Shown here: positions 7,533 through 14,496 of the stretch, one piece after another
How the letters are laid out: the number at the start of each line of letters is the position of its first letter
Numbering within the stretch: the first letter of the stretch is position 1
From: Pseudomonadota bacterium
GTDB lineage: Bacteria; Pseudomonadota; Gammaproteobacteria; Steroidobacterales; Steroidobacteraceae
Length of the DNA stretch: 19,938 nt
Reading direction: 5' to 3'
Assembly: GCA_003242275.1 (NCBI GenBank)
Contig: QGUX01000022.1
Location: 1-19,938 of the forward strand
Translations under genes and position numbers: made by a program
Notes under the pieces: generated by a model
Told to the model about the DNA's origin: nothing
The model's input: the letters and a program-made list of their open reading frames with translations, nothing else
Database searches by the model: none

Positions 7533-8075
7533 ATGCACCGCTACAAGGCGTTCCGCTTCTGCATGCTGGTGGGCGCGGCCGCGCTGCTGGCCGTGGCGCT
7601 GTTCTACTTCATCAACTACGCCGTGCTGCTCGACGTGGCGCTGTCCAACAGCAGCCTGAGGGCCGACCTCGCCGCCTCGGTGCGCGCGCTGTGGCTGGCC
7701 TTCGGCGGCCAGGCGCTGCTGATCGCGCTGCTCTATTCGCTGGTGGCGTTCCGCCCGCCGGCGGTGTCGCGCGAGGTGGTCGTGCTGCTCGGCCTGCTGC
7801 AGATCTTCGAGGCCACGCTGCTGTTCACCTTCGCCGGCAACGTGTGGATGGCGGTGGCACTGGTGGCCGCGGCCGTGTTCGTGCTGGCCGGGACGGTGCT
7901 GTGGCCGAAGGAGTGGCCGCTGCCGCAACCGCCGCAGGCGCTGGATGCGACCAGCCCCGCGGCAGCCATCGATGCAGAAGCATCGGCCACGGCGCGCGAT
8001 ACCGTTCCGGCGACCTCGCCCGTGCCGGAGCTGCCGCCGCCGGTCGAGCCGGCCGGCCAGGACCGCAATCCCTGA
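7533..8075 (+). CDS. Four-helix integral membrane protein of unknown function
   Basis: Not recognised. The 180-residue protein has four predicted membrane helices (about 10-34, 50-72, 82-100 and 103-124), with a conspicuous WPKEWPLPQPP segment after the last one and a disordered Ala/Pro-rich tail to the end. The N-terminus MHRYKAFRF is basic, so it is predicted to lie inside. It starts one base after the stop of the hydrolase gene and has no evident ribosome site, so it is probably translated by coupling as the third gene of the oxyR operon. It could be a membrane partner for the hydrolase or an unrelated envelope protein. Its codon use resembles that of the neighbours, which supports real coding. 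Confidence 0.75.
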   Translation: MHRYKAFRFCMLVGAAALLAVALFYFINYAVLLDVALSNSSLRADLAASVRALWLAFGGQALLIALLYSLVAFRPPAVSREVVVLLGLLQIFEATLLFTFAGNVWMAVALVAAAVFVLAGTVLWPKEWPLPQPPQALDATSPAAAIDAEASATARDTVPATSPVPELPPPVEPAGQDRNP

Positions 8076-8120
8076 GCAGGCGCGACGGCCTGCGACGCGC
8101 ATTCCCCGGGGGACCTGCTC
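8074..8120. repeat. Inverted repeats between convergent genes (possible bidirectional terminator)
   Basis: Two alternative stems lie in the 43-base gap between convergent stop codons: GCAGGC/GCCTGC (8076-8081 with 8088-8093, 6-nt loop) and GAGCAGG/CCTGCTC (8074-8080 with 8114-8120). CCCCGGGG at 8104-8111 is self-complementary. No T-tract follows on either strand, so intrinsic termination is uncertain. Confidence 0.35.
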
Positions 8121-9894
8121 AGACCAGCTCTGACGGCGCGTCGGCCACGCTGGCCGCGCCGCCCTTTACGATGCGCGCCAGTCCCAGCGCTTCCGGCAGC
8201 ACCTGCTCGGCATAGAACCGGCAGGTCACCAGCTTGGCGCGGTAGAACCCGTCGTCGCCATTGGCCAGCGCGGCCTCGGCCACCGACGCCGCGCGCGCCA
8301 TCAGCGCGCCGCTGATCGCCAGCCCGCACAGCTTCAGGTACGGCACCGACACCGACAGCGCGAGCTGCGGCCGCTCCGAGTACATCTGCAGCAGCGCCTC
8401 GGTGGTATCGCGCAGCGTGGTCACCGCCTCGGTGGCGGCATTGCGGGCCGCCTTGGCCTCGGGCCCCAGCGCGCGCAGCGCATTGAGCTCGGCCAGCAGG
8501 TCGCGCACCAGCGCCTGCATGGCCGCGCCGCGGTCGCGGCCCAGCTTGCGGTTGACGAGGTCGTTGGACTGGATGCCGGTGGTGCCCTCGTAGATCGACG
8601 CGATGCGCACGTCACGCAGCGGCTGCGCCGCGCCGGTCTCCTCGACGTAGCCCATGCCGCCGTGCACCTGCACGCCCAGCGAGGTCACCTCGAAGCCGGT
8701 CTCGGTGCACCAGCCCTTCACGATGGGGATCATCAGCTCGGCGCGCGCCAGCGCGGACTTGCGCGCGGCCTCGTCGGCCAGCCGCGTGCCCTTGTCCAGC
8801 TCCATCGCCGCATAGGCGCACAGCACCCGCATGGCCTCGGTGCGGGACTTCATCCCCAGCAGCATGCGGCGCACGTCGGGGTGCTCGATGATGGGCACCG
8901 GCGCGGGCTTGCCTTCCACGCGGCCCTGCAGGCGCGTGCGCGCCCACTCGCGCGCGAGCTGGCAGGCGCGCTCGGACTGCGCCAGTCCCTGCGCGCCCAC
9001 CGACAGCCGCGCGGCGTTCATCATGATGAACATGAACGACAGCCCCGCGTTCGGCGGGCCGAGCAGGTAGCCGATCGCGCCCTCCTTCTCGCCGAAGCTC
9101 ATCACGCAGGTGGGACTGGCGTGGATACCCATCTTGTGCTCGATGGAGATGCAGCGCAGGTCGTTGCGCGCGCCCAGCGAGCCGTCGGCATTGACCAGGA
9201 ACTTCGGCACCAGGAACAGCGAGATGCCCTTCGTCCCCTCGGGCGCGCCGTCGATGCGCGCCAGCACGAGGTGGATGATGTTCTCCGACAGGTCGTGCTC
9301 GCCGTAGGTGATGAAGATCTTCTGGCCGTAGAGGCGATAGTGGTCGCCGTCGGGCACCGCGCGCGTGCGCAGCAGGCCGAGGTCCGAGCCGGCCTGCGGC
9401 TCGGTGAGGTTCATCGTGCCCATCCACTCGCCGGTGACCAGCTTCGGCAGGAACAGCGCCTTCTGCTCCTCGGTGGCCGAGGCGGCGATGGCCTCGGCGG
9501 CGCCGCGCGCCAGCGAGGTACCCAGGAAGAAGGCCATGTTCGAGGCGAACATCATCTCCTCGAAGGCCGTGTTCAGCAGCTGCGGCATGCCCTGCCCGCC
9601 CAGCTCCTGCGGGATGGCGAGCTGCGCCCAGCCGGCCTCCACGTAGGCCTGGTAGGCCTCGCGGAAGCCCTTGGGGGTGATCACCCCCTCCGGAGTCCAG
9701 CGGGCCCCCTCCCGATCGCCGCCGGCATTGATCGGGTCGAGCACGGTTTGGGCGAATCTGGCCGCCTCTTCGAGGATGTTGTCGGCCAGTTCGGCGGTGT
9801 AGCCGATGTCTTCATAGAGCGGGCCAAGCGCGGCCTCGCTGCCGAGCAGTTCATGGAGGACGAAGCGCTGTTCGCGCAGGGGTGCCTGGTACAT
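8119..9894 (-). CDS. Acyl-CoA dehydrogenase, large DmdC/AcdA-like type
   Basis: FAD enzyme that oxidises an acyl-CoA to the trans-2-enoyl-CoA. The 591-residue length is well above the roughly 380 of short ACADs and fits the subfamily with an extra C-terminal ACAD domain, which includes 3-methylmercaptopropionyl-CoA dehydrogenase DmdC. Seen: an N-terminal helical domain; MNLTEPQAGSD (about 161-171), the central flavin/substrate strand signature; GGMGYVEE (about 412-419); and IYEGTTGIQSNDL, whose Glu near 436 is the expected catalytic base. The remaining 140 residues form the helical C-terminal extension. The ATG at 9894 is chosen over a TTG one codon earlier because AAGG lies 7 nt upstream. 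It overlaps the lysR stop as TGATG. The true substrate (medium or long acyl, branched, or methylthiopropionyl) cannot be told from sequence; no other DMSP genes are nearby. Confidence 0.92.
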   Translation of the reverse strand: MYQAPLREQRFVLHELLGSEAALGPLYEDIGYTAELADNILEEAARFAQTVLDPINAGGDREGARWTPEGVITPKGFREAYQAYVEAGWAQLAIPQELGGQGMPQLLNTAFEEMMFASNMAFFLGTSLARGAAEAIAASATEEQKALFLPKLVTGEWMGTMNLTEPQAGSDLGLLRTRAVPDGDHYRLYGQKIFITYGEHDLSENIIHLVLARIDGAPEGTKGISLFLVPKFLVNADGSLGARNDLRCISIEHKMGIHASPTCVMSFGEKEGAIGYLLGPPNAGLSFMFIMMNAARLSVGAQGLAQSERACQLAREWARTRLQGRVEGKPAPVPIIEHPDVRRMLLGMKSRTEAMRVLCAYAAMELDKGTRLADEAARKSALARAELMIPIVKGWCTETGFEVTSLGVQVHGGMGYVEETGAAQPLRDVRIASIYEGTTGIQSNDLVNRKLGRDRGAAMQALVRDLLAELNALRALGPEAKAARNAATEAVTTLRDTTEALLQMYSERPQLALSVSVPYLKLCGLAISGALMARAASVAEAALANGDDGFYRAKLVTCRFYAEQVLPEALGLARIVKGGAASVADAPSELV

Positions 9895-10832
9895 CAATCT
9901 GCCTTGCGCGCCGGGATACGCGCGGTTGCGCCGCCCTCGGCCCCGGCCAGCGCCGGGACGATGTTGGCGGCAAGAAACTCGATGAATGCGCGTACCTCAG
10001 GCGCCCGGGCGCGGGCCGACGGCGCCACCGCCGTCAGCTCGACCGTGTCGGCCACCTGCCACTCGGGCAGCAGCCGCACCAGGCGTTTCATGGCGATTCC
10101 ATTGCGGCACATGAACTCGGGCAGCGCGCCGATGCCGAGGCCGGCGGCCACGGCGGCGTGCAGCGCAGTGAGGTCCTGCGCCACCAGCCGCGGCGTGCCG
10201 GGCACGGTGACGACGCCGCCGTCCTTGGCCAGCCTAAGGGTCGCGTCGGGGCCGGCCCCGGCCCACAGCAGCGCATGCTGCGCCAGCTCGCTGGGGGACT
10301 GGGGCAGGGGCTTGCCGGCCAGGTACTGGGGGGAGGCGCACAGGATCATCGGCGGCACGCCCAGGGGGCTGGCCACCTCGCCCTCGGCCACCCGGCCGTC
10401 GGTGCGCAATTCCACGTCGAAGCCGCCGCTGGCGGCCTCCTCGGCGTTCAGCAGGCGCAGCGTGACGCCCGGGAAGCGCTCCAGGAAGCGGGGCACCAGG
10501 GGGGCCACCAGCAGCCGGCCGAAGCCCTGGTCGATGGCCACGCGCAGCTGGGCGCCCTCCGTGACGGGCTGCAGGGCCGCCCGGGCCGCCTCGACCTCCA
10601 GGGCCACGCGCTGGCAGTGGGCGAGGATGGTGCGTCCGGCCGCCGTCAGGGCGATGCGGCGGGTGGTGCGTTCCAGCAACCGGGCACCCAGCGCCCGCTC
10701 CAGCGACGCCACGGCGCGGCTGACGCGGACCTTGGGGACCTTCAGCCGCCGGGCGGCGGCCGTGAAGCCATTATGTTCGACCACCTGGGCAAACACCGCC
10801 ATCTCGTCGGCGATCATCGGTGAGTGGTTCAT
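9894..10832 (-). CDS. LysR-type transcriptional regulator
   Basis: One-component DNA-binding regulator of 312 residues. The N-terminal helix-turn-helix spans about residues 8-65 (FTAAARRLKVPKVRVSRAVASLE, then LLERTTRRIALTAAG), followed by an effector-binding domain of two alpha/beta lobes and a short Ala-rich tail. It resembles the CrgA/DsdC-like LysR branch often annotated as AaeR-type or as unnamed; the inducer is unknown. The ATG at 10832 directly precedes the HTH; an ATG five codons later is the alternative. Its stop overlaps the acyl-CoA dehydrogenase start, so the two are probably co-transcribed and it may control this enzyme. A palindrome overlaps its -10 box. Codon choice favours GCC, CCC and GGG, whereas neighbours favour GCG and CCG, which hints at a different origin. 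Confidence 0.9.
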   Translation of the reverse strand: MNHSPMIADEMAVFAQVVEHNGFTAAARRLKVPKVRVSRAVASLERALGARLLERTTRRIALTAAGRTILAHCQRVALEVEAARAALQPVTEGAQLRVAIDQGFGRLLVAPLVPRFLERFPGVTLRLLNAEEAASGGFDVELRTDGRVAEGEVASPLGVPPMILCASPQYLAGKPLPQSPSELAQHALLWAGAGPDATLRLAKDGGVVTVPGTPRLVAQDLTALHAAVAAGLGIGALPEFMCRNGIAMKRLVRLLPEWQVADTVELTAVAPSARARAPEVRAFIEFLAANIVPALAGAEGGATARIPARKAD

Positions 10833-10852
10833 TGTCCGCACCAATTCCCCAG

Positions 10853-10868
10853 CAATTCCCTGAAATTG
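10853..10868. promoter_or_regulatory. Palindromic putative LysR operator
   Basis: CAATTCCCTGAAATTG has 5-bp perfect outer arms (CAATT/AATTG). A direct copy of its left part, CAATTCCC, lies 11 nt away at 10842-10849. It sits in the 117-base divergent region between lysR and the EAL gene and overlaps the predicted lysR -10 box. Autoregulation is inferred. Confidence 0.45.
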
Positions 10869-10870
10869 TA
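10865..10870 (-). promoter_or_regulatory. Predicted lysR -10 box (TACAAT)
   Basis: Read on the - strand the hexamer is TACAAT, one mismatch from consensus, 32 nt before the lysR ATG. No good -35 element is seen at 16-18 nt, which is usual for an activator-dependent or weak promoter. Confidence 0.4.
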
Positions 10871-10949
10871 GCGCCGGGCGTGTGAAGTTCGCAGCCCTGC
10901 GGCTTGCGTCACGGTAGGCCACCTGTCTCCTTACGCAGACTGCTTGCCC

Positions 10950-12155
10950 ATGAGCGGCGGGTCCGATACCACGATCAAGACCTTGCGTACGAAGGTCGCA
11001 GAATCCGCGCTTGCCTTGAGCGAGGCCCTCTCGGGCTGCAACGTGCTCAGGATGTCCATCCACGACGCCACCGGCGCCACCGCGTGGAATGGCGGAGCGC
11101 CCCTCACTGCCGCCGAACACGACTTCCTGCTCGACGCCCTGGACTGCTTCGCGCTCGAGCCGGCGCGCAACATGGTCGAGCAGGCCGGCGAGAACGGCAT
11201 CGGGCTGGCCGCCTTTGCCGCGCGCGACCCGCGCGGCGCGTTGCATGGCGCGCTGCTGCTGCAGGCTGAGCTGGTGACCCTGAACGGCCGGCCCGGGGAC
11301 CGGCAGATGCCCGGGCATGGCGATCGGCTGCTGCGCCAGCTGGCGCTGCGGCTGGGCAACGGCGCTCCGCAGGTCACCACCGACGCCACGACGACCGGCT
11401 TCGGCAACTCCTCGCTGACGCTGTACGTGCAGCAGCTGCTGAAACTGGGCGCCGCCGGCCGCACGCGCCGCTTCGAGGTGTTGCTCCGCACCCGCAATTC
11501 ACCTTCCGGCCAACCGGTGCTGCCGCAGGAGCTGATCGCCGAGGCCGAGGACCCCGCCTCCGGGGGCCAGCTCGACCGCGCGGTGCTCGGAGAGCTGTGC
11601 CGCTGGCTGATCGAGAACCGCGCCCAGTTCGATGTCGAGCCGGCGGCGTTCTCGATCAACCTCTCCACCGGCGCGCTGCTGGACGAGACCTTTCCCGCCT
11701 TCGTGGCGCACACCCTGCGCGAGACGCGCCTGAACCCGCGCCTGATCGGCTTCGAGGTGCGCGAGTCGCAGTGCCGCGCCCACTTCGCCGCCGTGCAGCG
11801 CTTCCTCGAGCGCTGCGAGGAGATCGGCTGCCACGCGGTGATCGACGACTTCACCTTCCACTCGGACGTGCTCGGGCTGCTGCGCGCCCGCGCGGTGCGC
11901 ATGCTGAAGATCTGTCCCTCGCTGACGCTGGACGGCCTGGCCGACAAGGTGTCGCAGGCCCAGGTGGCGGCGATCTCGCACGGCTCGCGCGTGCTCGGCA
12001 TCCACAGCGCCGCCAAGCGCATCGAGTCGGCGAAGGTGCGCCAGTGGCTGGCCGCCGCCGGCGTGGAGTTCGCGCAGGGTTACCTGTTCGAGAGCCCGAT
12101 CCCGCTGTCCGATCTGGGCGCGGCCCGCATGGCCGCGCCGCATACCCGGCTGTGA
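10950..12155 (+). CDS. Degenerate EAL-domain protein, probable c-di-GMP effector
   Basis: The 401-residue protein has a C-terminal EAL fold (about 172-390). Family motifs can be followed: EVLLR (Glu176) for EALLR, SINLS (Asn237), FEVRES (Glu269), IDDF (Asp299, Asp300), LKIC (Lys320) and AQGYLF (Gln376). Departures are clear: the loop-6 motif DDFGTGYSSL is replaced by DDFTFHSDVL, KID reads KIC, and AEGVE reads AKRIE so its first acidic residue is a lysine. Several metal ligands survive, but loss of loop 6 and of the acidic residue suggests little or no phosphodiesterase activity and a binding or scaffold role, as in FimX or LapD EAL domains. Residues 1-170 have no GGDEF domain; a weakly GAF/PAS-like segment (about 30-110) may be a sensor. 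No membrane helix is seen. The start has no clear ribosome site; TTG at 10944 is an alternative. Confidence 0.8.
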   Translation: MSGGSDTTIKTLRTKVAESALALSEALSGCNVLRMSIHDATGATAWNGGAPLTAAEHDFLLDALDCFALEPARNMVEQAGENGIGLAAFAARDPRGALHGALLLQAELVTLNGRPGDRQMPGHGDRLLRQLALRLGNGAPQVTTDATTTGFGNSSLTLYVQQLLKLGAAGRTRRFEVLLRTRNSPSGQPVLPQELIAEAEDPASGGQLDRAVLGELCRWLIENRAQFDVEPAAFSINLSTGALLDETFPAFVAHTLRETRLNPRLIGFEVRESQCRAHFAAVQRFLERCEEIGCHAVIDDFTFHSDVLGLLRARAVRMLKICPSLTLDGLADKVSQAQVAAISHGSRVLGIHSAAKRIESAKVRQWLAAAGVEFAQGYLFESPIPLSDLGAARMAAPHTRL

Positions 12156-12159
12156 GTCC

Positions 12160-13716
12160 CTACCAGCTGTAGCGCACCCGGTAGCGCACGGTGCGGCTGC
12201 CTTCCTTCGGCACGCGCGCGCGGAACACGATGGTGCGCGCGTCCTCGCGCTCGAAGTCCTGGCTCTGCGAGAGCATCTGCCAGTTGGTCCAGCGGTACAT
12301 CACCTCGCGCACCTGCACCTCCACGTCCTCCTGCTTGTGGTTGCGCAGCGTGACCTCGATCTCCTCCTCCATCCAGCGCTCGCGCGAGTCGATGCGGAAG
12401 TCGACCTGGCGGCGCTCGCCGACCACGTCGAAGGCCGAGCCGAGCTTCACGCGCACGCGCTCATCGCGCGGGGTGTGCCCGATGGCGTCCTCGCCGATGA
12501 ACTCGAGCGAACCGTCGTTCGGGTCGATGCGCGAGACGCGCACGCGCCCGGCCGGCAGCGGCACGCCCAGGCCCGAGGCACGATCGTTGCGGAACACCAG
12601 ATAGGTATCGACCTTGGCATTGCCGGCGAACGGGAAGCCCGGATCCTCGTAGCGGCCGCCGAAGGCGCTGGCGCCGGCGTAGACCAGCAGCCGCTGCGCA
12701 GGAACGCGGCGGGCCGTGTCGAACAGCTCGATCTGCTTGGTGGAGTTGTCCGGCAGCGTGGTCGGTCGCCCGAGCGTATACAGGTGGAACTCGTCGAAGG
12801 CCTGCTCCTGGAAGCCGGCGTCCGCCGCGCGCGCCTCCACCATCGTCAGCACGCGCCCCGGGGGGCGCTGCGCCTGCACGCGGTTCACGTCGCCGGCGAT
12901 CAGCTTCAGCTTCGCGTCCTCGTAGGTGGCGCCGGACTGGTTGATGATGCTGACCCAGGACGAGAGGTCGATGGTGCCGTTCTGCGCATCGCGGCCGTCG
13001 CTGTAGATCAGGTTGTAGTCGGCCCACCAGGTGATGCCACCGGTCTGGTAGGTGACGCGCGCGCGGTGCGTGCCGGCGCGCTCGGTGGCAACGTCCCACA
13101 GCAGCGTGGGACGCGTGATCAGGCCGCCCGGCAGGTCGGGAAAACGCAGCGCGGAGTAGTCACGCAGCGCGGTGATGGTGCCGTCGTCACCGCGCAGCAC
13201 CAGGCCGTCGAGCGAGGACAGCAGCGTGCCCGTACTGCTGGCCGTGGCGCCGCCGGCCTGGGGGCGCTCCACCGTCAGGGGCCGGTCGACGAACTTCTGC
13301 AGCAGCTTGTCGGTGCTGACGAGGTCGAACTGGAAGTTCTGCTCCAGCACGCGCGCCGACGGGTCGGTCAGCGAGGTGAACGTCACAGTGGTCGGATCGA
13401 TCAGCGCCGCCACGTCGGTGAAGCGCACCGAGGAGCGCCCGCGCGAGAGCTCCACGGGACGCTCCTGGCGCACCATCGCGTAGCCGGGCACGCCCATGGC
13501 ATTGGGCGTGCCCTGCCCGGGAAGCGGACGGTAGTACTCGGGCGGAATGCCGCCCGGGCGCGCCGAGCTGTAGATGGTGACGGCCGTGTCCGTCCCCTCG
13601 GCGGGTGCGGCGGCGTGGGCAGGCAGGACTGGCAGCAGCACGCCCGCTGCCGCGGCCAGCACCGCGCCCCCGCGGTGAATCGGGAAAGGGAGTGACCTGG
13701 CGCTCTGTTTCGTCAT
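12160..13716 (-). CDS. Secreted DUF4139-family protein
   Basis: The 518-residue protein has a basic N-terminus, a hydrophobic core and an AHA-A cleavage site around residues 33-36, so it is exported, probably to the periplasm. The body is rich in beta strands and resembles the DUF4139 family: a first module with RFTDVAALIDPTTVTF, the TGGITWWADYNLIYSD segment typical of these proteins, and a C-terminal beta sandwich ending in TVRYRVRYSW. Function is not established; some family members are described as mucoidy-inhibitor-like. The chosen ATG gives a proper signal peptide and is preceded by AGGGGAT at 7 nt; an open frame extends 36 codons further but lacks this fit. The gene diverges from a membrane protein gene 73 nt away and ends 4 nt from the convergent EAL gene. 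Confidence 0.8.
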   Translation of the reverse strand: MTKQSARSLPFPIHRGGAVLAAAAGVLLPVLPAHAAAPAEGTDTAVTIYSSARPGGIPPEYYRPLPGQGTPNAMGVPGYAMVRQERPVELSRGRSSVRFTDVAALIDPTTVTFTSLTDPSARVLEQNFQFDLVSTDKLLQKFVDRPLTVERPQAGGATASSTGTLLSSLDGLVLRGDDGTITALRDYSALRFPDLPGGLITRPTLLWDVATERAGTHRARVTYQTGGITWWADYNLIYSDGRDAQNGTIDLSSWVSIINQSGATYEDAKLKLIAGDVNRVQAQRPPGRVLTMVEARAADAGFQEQAFDEFHLYTLGRPTTLPDNSTKQIELFDTARRVPAQRLLVYAGASAFGGRYEDPGFPFAGNAKVDTYLVFRNDRASGLGVPLPAGRVRVSRIDPNDGSLEFIGEDAIGHTPRDERVRVKLGSAFDVVGERRQVDFRIDSRERWMEEEIEVTLRNHKQEDVEVQVREVMYRWTNWQMLSQSQDFEREDARTIVFRARVPKEGSRTVRYRVRYSW

Positions 13717-13749
13717 GGCGGATCCCCTGGCTGGGTAAACTGTGAATGT

Positions 13750-13769
13750 GGTCGCATCGGGCGGCGACC
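13750..13769. repeat. Inverted repeat in the DUF4139 divergent gap
   Basis: GGTCGC (13750-13755) and GCGACC (13764-13769) are exact complements around an 8-nt spacer, lying between the two divergent starts. It could be an operator for either gene. If the upstream GTG at 13742 is the true start of the + gene, the repeat would instead be coding. Confidence 0.3.
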
Positions 13770-13789
13770 CAGAAGGCACGATACCGCAA

Positions 13790-14485
13790 ATGGACGCCGC
13801 CTTTATCCAGCAGAACCAGATCATCGAACGCTACCTGATGGGGAAGCTGCCCCTGAAGGGGGCACAGGACTTCGAGCGCTGGTGTCGCGCGCATCCGGAA
13901 ACCGTGGCCGAACTCGGCCTGCAGGACCGCATCAATGCCGCGTTGCGGCTGCTGGATGCCGCGGGAGAGCCCCTGCCCTGGACCGAAAAGCCACTGGCGC
14001 CGTGGCAGAAACTGCCGGTGTTCGGCGGTGTCGTCGCAGTGGCCATCATCGGGCTCGTGCTCGCGCTGTCGTTCTACCTTTCCGGGCGCGAGAAGGACGG
14101 GCAGATCGCCGCCCTGCGACGCGACCTCGCGCTGCAGCCACTGCTGCCCGTGCAGGCGACGCGGCCCATCATCGTGGAGATGGCGAGGCAGGGTCCGGAA
14201 TCCCGGGCGGTGATGACCATCGGCGCCGATCGTACCGAACTGGTGGATTTCAAGTTCGACCTGTCCTGGTCGCGTTACGCGAATTTCATCGTCACCATCG
14301 ACCGCGAGAACCAGGGCCGTTTCGCGGTGCTGACCAATCTCGCGAAGGACTCCAACGGGCATGTGCGCGTGGCGCTCAACAGCTCGGCGCTGGGCCCGGG
14401 CAACTACGACGTGAAGGTCGAGGGACTGGACCGCCGCCGCGGCACCGAGCCGCAGGCGTGGACGCGCTTCCGCGTCGCGCGCTGA
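13790..14485 (+). CDS. Single-pass membrane protein with anti-sigma-like N-terminus
   Basis: Function unknown. From the ATG at 13790 the protein has 231 residues: a cytoplasmic N-terminal part (1-75) with IIERYLMGKLP and ERWCRAHPE, which looks like the ERYLLGEL opening of ECF anti-sigma proteins; one membrane helix at about 77-98 (FGGVVAVAIIGLVLALSF); a short coiled linker; and a periplasmic beta-rich domain ending in an Ig-like strand pattern (NYDVKVEGLDRR). The zinc-binding HxxxCxxC of classical anti-sigmas is absent and no sigma factor is adjacent, so the anti-sigma idea is weak. A GTG at 13742 would add 16 residues; the ATG is preferred by similarity of the first residues, with AGAAGG 13 nt upstream. 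It diverges from the DUF4139 gene and converges on ybbP with 11 nt between. Confidence 0.7.
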   Translation: MDAAFIQQNQIIERYLMGKLPLKGAQDFERWCRAHPETVAELGLQDRINAALRLLDAAGEPLPWTEKPLAPWQKLPVFGGVVAVAIIGLVLALSFYLSGREKDGQIAALRRDLALQPLLPVQATRPIIVEMARQGPESRAVMTIGADRTELVDFKFDLSWSRYANFIVTIDRENQGRFAVLTNLAKDSNGHVRVALNSSALGPGNYDVKVEGLDRRRGTEPQAWTRFRVAR

Positions 14486-14496
14486 TCCAGCCCTGC

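Noticed and set aside
8076..8093. Intrinsic terminator at GCAGGC/GCCTGC
   Set aside because: The stem is real but no T-tract follows on either strand, so it is listed only as an inverted repeat.
8119..9894. Naming the acyl-CoA dehydrogenase dmdC and inferring DMSP breakdown
   Set aside because: Length and motifs fit that subfamily, but it includes other substrates and no dmdA, dmdB or dmdD gene is in the window.
8662..10863. A 733-codon open frame on the + strand opposite the acyl-CoA dehydrogenase and lysR
   Set aside because: Same compositional signature of antisense GC-rich coding, with no recognisable domain.
10833..11318. An N-terminal extension of the LysR regulator into the EAL gene
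   Set aside because: The HTH begins at the ATG at 10832, the family has no such extension, and the extension would cross a promoter-like region and the opposite-strand EAL gene.
13790..14485. Calling the membrane protein an anti-sigma factor
   Set aside because: The zinc-binding HxxxCxxC motif is absent and no sigma factor gene is adjacent; only the first 30 residues look similar.
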